Source of the DNA: CAYRAV01 sp964422365
GTDB lineage: Bacteria > Bacillota > Clostridia > Lachnospirales > Lachnospiraceae
Reading direction: 5' to 3'
Assembly (NCBI GenBank): GCA_964422365.1
Contig: CAYRAV010000073.1
Coordinates: 1 to 15,237 of the forward strand
Length of the DNA: 15,237 bases
Numbering within the stretch: position 1 is the first letter of the stretch; the number at the start of each line of letters is the position of its first letter. Positions 1-6,346 of this stretch are shown here, in pieces. A program made the translations under genes and the position numbers. The notes beneath the pieces were generated by a model. The model ran no database searches, had not been told where the DNA came from, and saw only the letters and a program-made list of their open reading frames with translations.

Positions 1-162
1 ATGGTCAAAAATATGGCTCAAGATATGGCTCAAAACCATAAAAAGGAAATTGTACAGGAATTCTTAAAAAACGGAGTTTCAGTGGAACTTGTTATTAAAT
101 CTGTCCCTGATATTCCGCCAGAGGAAATTTGGAAAATTTATGATGATATAAAAAGCAGCTAA
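1..162 (+). CDS. C-terminal part of an Rpn/PD-(D/E)XK-type putative transposase-nuclease (or a short hypothetical protein)
   Basis: An open frame runs from the first base of the window to a TAA at 160-162 and encodes 53 residues. It begins with ATG, but the true start may lie upstream of the window. The peptide is charged and helical, with a tail reading roughly FLKNGVSVELVIKSV then PPEEIWKIYDDI. That pattern resembles the C-terminal helix-turn segment of Rpn-family recombination-promoting nucleases, which are common in Clostridia. No catalytic residues are visible, so the family call is tentative. A 12-base tandem duplication at 11-22 and 23-34 gives the repeated peptide MAQD/MAQN. The gene points toward the minus-strand cluster and is probably not part of it. 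Confidence 0.4.
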   Translation: MVKNMAQDMAQNHKKEIVQEFLKNGVSVELVIKSVPDIPPEEIWKIYDDIKSS

Positions 163-248
163 ATCAGTTTGCAGCATACTTTATTTTTACAGTATGGAGT
201 ATATCTAATACGGGCTTCTATTTAGCGGATAATATGTTGAAATTTTTA

Positions 249-283
249 ATGGCAGGTGAAGAATTGTAACTTCTGCCTGCCAT
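249..283. terminator. Hairpin between convergent genes, probable bidirectional terminator
   Basis: An inverted repeat has arms ATGGCAGG (249-256) and CCTGCCAT (276-283). Inside it, GAAG can pair with CTTC after a small 1/2-base bulge, leaving an AT-rich loop. On the plus strand the stem is followed by TTTT. On the minus strand it is followed by an AT-rich stretch with five T's on the opposite strand. It lies between the stop of the plus-strand tail at 162 and the stop of the last minus-strand gene at 318, which is where a shared terminator is expected. Confidence 0.65.
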
Positions 284-317
284 TTTGTGTATAGTAATTT
301 TATATAAAACCAATAAA

Positions 318-827
318 TCAAATCAGAAATATTCTGCACATTTCCTCCACCTGCTCTTCTGGTGTTTTCCCTCCATCATTTTCTAATATCAAATCTGGTT
401 TTTTGGGAAATTCAATCTCTACTTGTATGCCTGCCACTTCATTGTCCATTCCTTTTGCAGCATTGCTATACAAATCTTTTTGGTTTCTTGCTTGCAAAAT
501 ATCCATAGAAACTTTAACATACACTTCTTTATAATCAGCAATATGTTCTCTATTCCATTCCCTTATACTGTCAAACATGGAAATAGTACAGCATACTACA
601 TTCATTTCCTGTTCCTGCAATAACTGGCATAATTTAGAATACCGCATCGCACACTTTCTTCTATCCTCTTCTGAATAACCTAAATCATCACCAAAAACTT
701 TTCTTAATGTATCACCATCAAAAAAAACTGTATTGGGTTGCTGCTCTTTTAACTTTTCATAAAACAAGCTTCCTATTGTTGTTTTTCCTGCCCCTGAAAG
801 CCCTGTAATCCAAAATACTGTCCCCAT
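318..827 (-). CDS. APS-kinase-like (CysC family) kinase; probable cytidine diphosphoramidate kinase (Cj1415-like)
   Basis: This 169-residue P-loop kinase is of adenylylsulfate-kinase type. It has a Walker A motif GLSGAGKTT at residues 9-17, an FDGDTLR segment at 36-42 matching the CysC 'DGD' substrate loop, and NQKDLYSNAAKG at 115-126 corresponding to the CysC 'DPKGLYKKA' region. The canonical segment after it (GIDDPYE in CysC) is absent. No sulfate adenylyltransferase or sulfotransferase is near. The closest functional model is C. jejuni Cj1415, a CysC homologue that phosphorylates the 3'-hydroxyl of cytidine diphosphoramidate with ATP. The four families used by that pathway are all present in the same cluster, so I infer the same role. 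The ATG at 827 is preferred over an upstream in-frame GTG at 836 because AAGGTG sits 6 bases before the ATG. It is the last gene of the cluster. Confidence 0.75.
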   Translation of the reverse strand: MGTVFWITGLSGAGKTTIGSLFYEKLKEQQPNTVFFDGDTLRKVFGDDLGYSEEDRRKCAMRYSKLCQLLQEQEMNVVCCTISMFDSIREWNREHIADYKEVYVKVSMDILQARNQKDLYSNAAKGMDNEVAGIQVEIEFPKKPDLILENDGGKTPEEQVEEMCRIFLI

Positions 828-923
828 ATTCTGCACCTTTCTTCCTTACCTATCATAGACAATGAATTTCCAAACACGCTCAGAGTTTTGTGGATGCCTA
901 TCACCTATGAATATTATTCTTTT

Positions 924-1703
924 TTACTTTAATTTTGACTCTGCAACTTTTAAATCCTCGCAATTATCAATTTCAAACCAACCTCTTTGTATATGTATGG
1001 CTTTTAATTTATGCCCTTCCTCTATGAACCCCTGCAATAAATCAGTCATATACATTTTTTGATAATTTCTATCTGTCCTCCACAAACTCTTTCCTACTTC
1101 ACTTCTATGTTTTGCTTCCTCACTTATTTTTAACATTTGTTTTAAACCTTGTCCTTTAAAACGCATTAATCCAATGTATTGAGACTGTACTTTCTCCAGT
1201 TTATCTGTTTTCTGTCCAATCTCAAGTAAATAATCATTCTTATCAAACATTAGTGTTTCTGCATCATCCAAAGGATTTTCACACCTTTCAGACCAATATC
1301 CATACCAGCCATCATCCACAACAACAGAACTTTCTTCCTCTGAATCTAAAATCCTTTTCAATACTTGTTCTTCATAAATAATATCACCATAAGAAATCAG
1401 AATATCCTCTTCTTGCTCCATGAATTCTTTGGCACACATAAGGGAACATACCATATTTGTACTCTCAAATAATTCATTAAATATAAAATGGATATCAGTA
1501 TTTTCAAACTTCTTTTGTAATACATCCCCCTGATATCCTGTAATAATTGTAATATCTTTTTCCTTGATACCACATTTCTTCATTGTGTTTAATTGTCTGT
1601 CTATTATACTGATTCCCGCTACTTCTACCATGCATTTTGGTTTTTCGTCCGTGAAAGGACGCAATCTAGTTCCCTGACCGGCTGCTAATATGATTACTTT
1701 CAT
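924..1703 (-). CDS. Sugar-phosphate-type nucleotidyltransferase; probable CTP:phosphoglutamine cytidylyltransferase (Cj1416-like)
   Basis: This 259-residue protein has the GT-A nucleotidyltransferase fold signature LAAGQGTRLRPFTDEKP at residues 6-22, in which GxGTRLxPxT and the KP lysine bind the NTP. A YGD motif at 105-107 probably supplies a metal-binding aspartate, and EIDN near the C terminus is another usual metal or substrate segment. Family members make NDP-sugars or CDP-alcohols. In the MeOPN pathway the Cj1416 member couples CTP with L-glutamine phosphate to give CDP-L-glutamine and pyrophosphate. Neighbourhood, not motif, argues for that substrate here. The start codon directly abuts the TAG stop of the amidotransferase (TAGATG), and its GAGGT ribosome site lies inside that gene. 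The two proteins act in consecutive steps in the model pathway, so translational coupling makes sense. Confidence 0.8.
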   Translation of the reverse strand: MKVIILAAGQGTRLRPFTDEKPKCMVEVAGISIIDRQLNTMKKCGIKEKDITIITGYQGDVLQKKFENTDIHFIFNELFESTNMVCSLMCAKEFMEQEEDILISYGDIIYEEQVLKRILDSEEESSVVVDDGWYGYWSERCENPLDDAETLMFDKNDYLLEIGQKTDKLEKVQSQYIGLMRFKGQGLKQMLKISEEAKHRSEVGKSLWRTDRNYQKMYMTDLLQGFIEEGHKLKAIHIQRGWFEIDNCEDLKVAESKLK

Positions 1704-2312
1704 CTAAATTACCTCTTTCCTAAACAAGTGCTGTATCCTCTCTATATCTTCTTTGCAAAATACTTTCTCTCTCTCGGGATGCCACATAGTTCCTAAAATC
1801 CACTTTCCTTTGACACGAATTGCTTCTATTACCTTATCTTCAGAAACTGCTAAAACTTCTAAACAATCCGGTACCTGATAACATGCCTGATTATGATAGC
1901 TGTTTACCATATGTCCACCGATACTTCCCTCAATCTTATGTTTGATGGCTACATGATTTTTTACCGCCTCTAATTTTGCTCCAAAATAGTCCTCTATCAC
2001 CTGCATCCCGCGGCAAAACCCATATACAGGAATCTCTTTTTCTAAAGCAATTCTTAGAAGTTCCCTTTCCATTGCATCCCTCTCTGGTGCATTTCCTCCA
2101 TACTTTTCAAGGCTATTCCCACCTGACAAAATGATTCCTATAGGATTTAAGTGTAGCACCATCTCTTGTGTTACACTTAAAATATTTGGTATTGGAATCG
2201 GAAGATAGCCACACGCCTGAATCAAAGAAGGAATCTTTTGATCTGCACAATCCCTTCGTTCTCCATAGTCCTCTATAACTTCAACCCTTTGCGTATACAA
2301 TACATTCCTCAT
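1704..2312 (-). CDS. Class I glutamine amidotransferase (peptidase C26-like); probable gamma-glutamyl-CDP-amidate hydrolase (Cj1417-like)
   Basis: This 202-residue protein is a stand-alone class I amidotransferase domain. The nucleophile elbow YGFCRGMQ carries Cys100, an oxyanion-type GGN loop lies at 64-66 (ILSGGNS), and the His178/Glu180 pair sits in TMWHPERE, so the Cys-His-Glu triad is complete. No synthase domain is fused or adjacent, which is unusual for an ammonia-channelling amidotransferase and fits a hydrolase of a gamma-glutamyl compound. In C. jejuni the equivalent, Cj1417, hydrolyses CDP-L-glutamine to cytidine diphosphoramidate and glutamate. The gene sits between a methyltransferase (15-base gap) and the nucleotidyltransferase (zero gap). 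An alternative is a generic gamma-glutamyl hydrolase of the PuuD type, which the context makes less likely. Confidence 0.8.
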   Translation of the reverse strand: MRNVLYTQRVEVIEDYGERRDCADQKIPSLIQACGYLPIPIPNILSVTQEMVLHLNPIGIILSGGNSLEKYGGNAPERDAMERELLRIALEKEIPVYGFCRGMQVIEDYFGAKLEAVKNHVAIKHKIEGSIGGHMVNSYHNQACYQVPDCLEVLAVSEDKVIEAIRVKGKWILGTMWHPEREKVFCKEDIERIQHLFRKEVI

Positions 2313-2327
2313 AATACCACTCTTTTC

Positions 2328-3077
2328 TTATTTTAATTGTGCCATCCATATTCTTGTTGTATAAGGTACTTTTATATACTCCTGCCCCTTTGATTCAATC
2401 AATTTACGAATTCGCTGGTTAATTAAATCAAACTTTTCCTTTGATTGTCTTTGTACTGTTCCATGAGATTTCCATCCTTCAATAAAATCTTCCGCCAGAA
2501 CATTATGCAAAACAGTTCCCTCTACATAAATTACTTCATGAAACAGTTCACTTTGATGAATAATATCTGTTTGGTCTTCACGTCGTGTTCCATAATTATA
2601 TCCTTCGATTTCTTCTTTAAAAATATCTTCGATTTCTGCTTGTAACGAATCATTTAAATCTCTATGATTCCACATGCATGCAAACCATCCATTATTTTTT
2701 AAAATCCGCTTTGTTTCTTTTAATGCTTCTAAGCGATTACATACATTAAAAGAAGAACCAAAAGTAACCAAATCAAACTTATGATCTTCCATTCCAGTGT
2801 GTTCACCGACTCCTTCAAACCATTGTACATTAGTAAAATGTTCTGTTCTCTTTATACCATTTGCACGCATTGCATCATTTGGTTCCACTGCACAAACATT
2901 CAAACCGAATTCAGCCAGCTTTAAAGTTAGATGAGCTGCTCCTGCACCTACATCACAAACTGCATCACCTTTTTTTACACCTGCTGTTTCAAGCATCTTA
3001 TCAATTGCCTCCTGTGCATAATCCGGTCTTTTTAAATAAGCCTCCGCTAAATCTGTGTAATCCCATTCTGTTTTCAT
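2328..3077 (-). CDS. Class I SAM-dependent methyltransferase (Cj1419/Cj1420-like), copy 2
   Basis: This 249-residue Rossmann-type methyltransferase has SAM motif I CDVGAGAAHLTLKL at residues 41-54 and the acidic post-I segment AVEPNDAMR at 63-71. The family's C-terminal signature VPYTTRIWMAQ is at the end. It is clearly related to the methyltransferase encoded just upstream at 3203-3967, sharing AVEPNDAMR, GSSF and the VPY-R-W-AQ ending. Motif I is degenerate (GAGAAH rather than GAGTGK), and the FHWTDAQKA segment of the other copy has become FNVCNRLEA, so substrate or activity may have diverged. The C. jejuni MeOPN locus also has a methyltransferase pair, Cj1419 and Cj1420, thought to act in O-methylation of the phosphoramidate. 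Which copy corresponds to which cannot be told by eye. Confidence 0.8.
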   Translation of the reverse strand: MKTEWDYTDLAEAYLKRPDYAQEAIDKMLETAGVKKGDAVCDVGAGAAHLTLKLAEFGLNVCAVEPNDAMRANGIKRTEHFTNVQWFEGVGEHTGMEDHKFDLVTFGSSFNVCNRLEALKETKRILKNNGWFACMWNHRDLNDSLQAEIEDIFKEEIEGYNYGTRREDQTDIIHQSELFHEVIYVEGTVLHNVLAEDFIEGWKSHGTVQRQSKEKFDLINQRIRKLIESKGQEYIKVPYTTRIWMAQLK

Positions 3078-3095
3078 AATATTTTACTCTCCTTT
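3078..3095 (-). promoter_or_regulatory. Ribosome-binding leader of methyltransferase copy 2, near-identical to that of copy 1
   Basis: Read on the minus strand this is AAAGGAGAGTAAAATATT immediately before the ATG. The leader of the other methyltransferase (3968-3984) reads AAAGGAGAGTAAAGTT. The shared thirteen bases suggest the duplicated unit included the ribosome site, or that the two are under the same translational constraint. Confidence 0.6.
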
Positions 3096-3202
3096 CTATA
3101 CTTCAAAATGATTGTAAAACAGCAGTACCAAAGCAGAGAATCTTTTACTATTCATAGTTATATATTTCTTACGAAATCACTTTAAGAAAATAGCACAAAA
3201 AA

Positions 3203-3967
3203 TTACTCACATACTTGAGCAGTCCATGCTCTTGACTTATATGGTACTGATATTTCACTATAATCTTTTAAAATCTTATCTATATTATTTAGTATTCTTT
3301 TAAATCCTTCTTCTCCTGCTTGCACCTGGATATCATTCACAGAACGCCAAATATTAATATAGCGCTCTTTTGACATTACCTCATCATGCATACACTCCAT
3401 AAAGACTATATCATTAAATATATTTCCCAATTTTTCAACCATTGTTTCAGTTGTCACTGTACCTCCTGAAGAAACTCTTGTCATACTTGGCACCTCTTTA
3501 TAAATCATATCTTCAATTTCTGTATGTATCCTGCTCCTTTTAATATCCCTTGGATTCCAAATCGCAGTAAAAAAACCACCAGGTTTTAAAATACGTCTAA
3601 ATTCTTTTGTCGCCTTTTGTGCATCTGTCCAATGAAATGATGATCCCATCAATACCCAGTCTACACAATGATCAGGTAATCCTGTTTCTTCTGCTGAACC
3701 TGCTTTCCATATAAATGTATTCTTTTTGCAAAATAATCTCATTCCCTCTTCCCGCATTGCATCATTTGGTTCAACTGCATAACCAGTTAATCCAATCTGT
3801 TCTAAGTTTTCTGTTAATTTCCCAGTGCCAGCACCAACATCTGCTACTACAATTTCCCTACCTAAACTTTTTTCAATATGAGATTTTACATAATTTAATA
3901 AAATTAATGAATATCCTGGTCTGTCTACATAAAATTTTGCAAGTTCTGTGAAATCTCCATGTTTCAT
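3203..3967 (-). CDS. Class I SAM-dependent methyltransferase (Cj1419/Cj1420-like), copy 1
   Basis: This 254-residue methyltransferase of the UbiE/Smt-like type has SAM motif I VADVGAGTGKLTENL at about residues 41-55 and AVEPNDAMR at 64-72. The segment GSSFHWTDAQKA near 108-119 is typical of this family, and VPYKSRAWTAQ closes the C terminus. It follows the dikinase gene by 15 bases, with its AAGGAGAG ribosome site starting right after the dikinase stop. It is separated from the second methyltransferase by about 125 AT-rich bases in which I see no terminator or gene. By neighbourhood it is a candidate for O-methylating a phosphoramidate or its precursor. The actual acceptor is not readable from sequence. 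Confidence 0.8.
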   Translation of the reverse strand: MKHGDFTELAKFYVDRPGYSLILLNYVKSHIEKSLGREIVVADVGAGTGKLTENLEQIGLTGYAVEPNDAMREEGMRLFCKKNTFIWKAGSAEETGLPDHCVDWVLMGSSFHWTDAQKATKEFRRILKPGGFFTAIWNPRDIKRSRIHTEIEDMIYKEVPSMTRVSSGGTVTTETMVEKLGNIFNDIVFMECMHDEVMSKERYINIWRSVNDIQVQAGEEGFKRILNNIDKILKDYSEISVPYKSRAWTAQVCE

Positions 3968-3982
3968 AACTTTACTCTCCTT

Positions 3983-6322
3983 TTACTGTAATATTCTTAT
4001 CATCTTTGCTAAAGTATCAATTTCTACAATAGCTGCATTTTTATATCTATCAAACTGTTTTGTTCCTACACCGATTGCCGCAGGAATTCCCAGTTCTCCA
4101 GCTCTAATTGCCATATGTGAATTGGCTCCGCCATACTTTGTAATAAACCCTTTGATGCCATGTGAAAATATCCAGTCATATCCAGGATCTGCACTTGGAA
4201 TTAATATAATTTTATCTTTTATATCACGAATCTCCGATTCACTTTCCAATACCAATAATTCACCTTTTACTGTTTTCAAAGTGATATAATTAGGTTCTGT
4301 ATCCGGATAATAAAAACTCCATACATCTGAAGGCTTTAATATTAATGGCGGCATTGTAATTGCCTTTGTCATCTCATATTTTTCTTTTCCTCTATGAATA
4401 TCTGCTAATAATTCCGTTTTTACATCCTTTGTAGATACATAAAGTTCCTTAAATACTGAAATATTGCAAAAAGCACATTCCTCTTTCTCTAAATCATGCT
4501 TTTCACCGATTTCACCAATTAGCTTAATTATCTGACTGAGATTTTTTGTAAAAATAAATTTTCCATATTCACGTCCTTCTATAACTGACTTAATAAAATC
4601 CATCAGTTCCAGAATATTTTCATTTAAACCATTGTCCTTTAACAATGATTTCAATTTGTGTAATTGTTCCAATGACATACGGAACGTCTCACCTTTTTCT
4701 TGTGTATTACTTTCCTGTTTTTTATCCCAGTCAAAATATAACTCTGGTGCTTCATCATATCTTTTTGAAGTAATATCATATGTGCCAGGTCTTAAGTGAC
4801 CATACTTCTTTAGAAAATTTTTCTTAGATAAATCTGCAAAGTCTGCATTCATATTTGAGCTGACTGTATTTACATCTTTCATAAAATACTGATAATCTTC
4901 CTGTGAAATAATTTCATTTGTTACAAGTGACTGCAGAATCTGTACTGCAATAAATGCTGCTCTTGCCAGTCCTGCAAACGGCAAAGTTCCATACCTTTTA
5001 CAATCCTCTAAAAGCCAGTAAACCTTATCCACCTGCTCCATATCACTATTCATAATTTCTTTAAAACGCTTTTCTAAAATTCCTATTTTCTCATAATCAT
5101 TTCTCCATAATCCCGTTTTATGGTTGATAATGTTATTTGTTACATTACGCAGGGAATTTAAAATTTTCTCAATTTCTATATCGGTAAAACCATATTCCCT
5201 CAACACTTGTATTCTCTGAGGTAAATCCAATGTATAACAGGAAAATACAATATCAAATTCCACTTTGTCATGTTTTGAAGGTTCTTCAATTAACCGTTCC
5301 ATGTAATAATTTACTAACTTTTCACTAATTGCCTCATCCAGATCAGCCGGGATAAAAGAATTAAAACTGACTCGTATATCAATATAAGGTAAACCACAAA
5401 AGTCAAGCATCAACGGAAAGCTTCTTAAATTACGATAACCATAATTATCCCTTTGGTATGCCCATACATTATCTGTAATAATTTCCCTGTAAAGAGACAT
5501 TGCCAATGGTTTTGGTCTAATTCCAATCATTTCAGCAGGATTCCAATCCGGCATAACTCCATAAATGCTTTTCTCACCACACAAAAACGGTTTCTTTGAT
5601 TGATTCCCTACTATTTTCTTTTCTATACGCTGTAACTGCAGTTTCTGCTTCTGATACTCTACTGCCCTGCCTGTCAGACATAAAGGTCTTACTTGAAAAA
5701 TATATAATTTCTTCTCTTCTGTAATGGCAAATTCCACATCCAGATGGTCCATTTCAAACAATTTTTCAAGTTCTGCCAGCGTCTTTCCTAAATGTGACAA
5801 CTCACTTGGAAATCTATCTGTTTCCTTATCCTTAAATACATATAACAATTTAATTTCTGCGCCTGTCCCTGATGTTACAGATGAGGTAGAACCTATTTCA
5901 TCATAATTTATAACATAATAATTTCCTAATGTATTTGGCTCTAATGTAAATGCAACACCGCAGATTTTTACATTCTTTAGCATAGGTTGTACTAAAACCT
6001 GATTGTTCTCATCTTCACTATCATAAGATGAAATTACTCTTTTTACTGCATTCTCAAATTCTTGCTGTGTCTGTACATCTGATATAGACTCAAATTTACC
6101 TGCCAAAGAAGTTTCACCTGTATCTTCATTTAATGCACTGCTTCTAACAATAATCCCCTTTTTGGCACACTGCAGTTCATGTACAATTTGATTCCATATC
6201 TCCTGCTTATTCTTTCTCCATTTTTTTACAGTAAATGCAACTTGCGGAAGAACTTCCGCATATGTCAATTGCTGATACAGACTTGCTAAAGTTTCTGCTT
6301 TTGTTCCTAACCTAAGCAACAT
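3983..6322 (-). CDS. PEP-synthase-like dikinase; probable L-glutamine kinase (Cj1418-like)
   Basis: This protein of about 779 residues has the architecture of PEP synthase or pyruvate phosphate dikinase without the PEP-binding barrel. An N-terminal ATP-grasp domain carries RSSALNEDTG at 60-69, followed by VEFAITEEKKLYIFQVRPL. A long middle region has no motif I recognise. The C-terminal phosphohistidine domain contains TKYGGANSHMAIRAGELG, with the swivelling histidine at about residue 736. In C. jejuni Cj1418 a protein of this type and similar size phosphorylates the amide nitrogen of L-glutamine, converting ATP to AMP and phosphate. That is the first step of phosphoramidate synthesis. Annotation pipelines would probably call this gene PEP synthase or rifampin phosphotransferase-like. 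The ATG at 6322 is chosen over the in-frame TTG at 6340 because a GGGGG ribosome site lies 3 bases upstream of it within an AAAGGGGGAT leader. Confidence 0.8.
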   Translation of the reverse strand: MLLRLGTKAETLASLYQQLTYAEVLPQVAFTVKKWRKNKQEIWNQIVHELQCAKKGIIVRSSALNEDTGETSLAGKFESISDVQTQQEFENAVKRVISSYDSEDENNQVLVQPMLKNVKICGVAFTLEPNTLGNYYVINYDEIGSTSSVTSGTGAEIKLLYVFKDKETDRFPSELSHLGKTLAELEKLFEMDHLDVEFAITEEKKLYIFQVRPLCLTGRAVEYQKQKLQLQRIEKKIVGNQSKKPFLCGEKSIYGVMPDWNPAEMIGIRPKPLAMSLYREIITDNVWAYQRDNYGYRNLRSFPLMLDFCGLPYIDIRVSFNSFIPADLDEAISEKLVNYYMERLIEEPSKHDKVEFDIVFSCYTLDLPQRIQVLREYGFTDIEIEKILNSLRNVTNNIINHKTGLWRNDYEKIGILEKRFKEIMNSDMEQVDKVYWLLEDCKRYGTLPFAGLARAAFIAVQILQSLVTNEIISQEDYQYFMKDVNTVSSNMNADFADLSKKNFLKKYGHLRPGTYDITSKRYDEAPELYFDWDKKQESNTQEKGETFRMSLEQLHKLKSLLKDNGLNENILELMDFIKSVIEGREYGKFIFTKNLSQIIKLIGEIGEKHDLEKEECAFCNISVFKELYVSTKDVKTELLADIHRGKEKYEMTKAITMPPLILKPSDVWSFYYPDTEPNYITLKTVKGELLVLESESEIRDIKDKIILIPSADPGYDWIFSHGIKGFITKYGGANSHMAIRAGELGIPAAIGVGTKQFDRYKNAAIVEIDTLAKMIRILQ

Positions 6323-6333
6323 TATCCCCCTTT
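6323..6333 (-). promoter_or_regulatory. Ribosome-binding site deciding the dikinase start
   Basis: The minus-strand sequence AAAGGGGGATA directly precedes ATG at 6322. The longer frame would start at a TTG (6340) inside the purine-rich leader and has no site of its own, so the ATG is favoured. Confidence 0.6.
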
Positions 6334-6346
6334 CTCTCAATGTATC

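Noticed and set aside
318..827. Sulfate assimilation or glycan sulfation gene (true APS kinase)
   Set aside because: No ATP sulfurylase or sulfotransferase is nearby, and the gene sits with the three other families needed for phosphoramidate synthesis.
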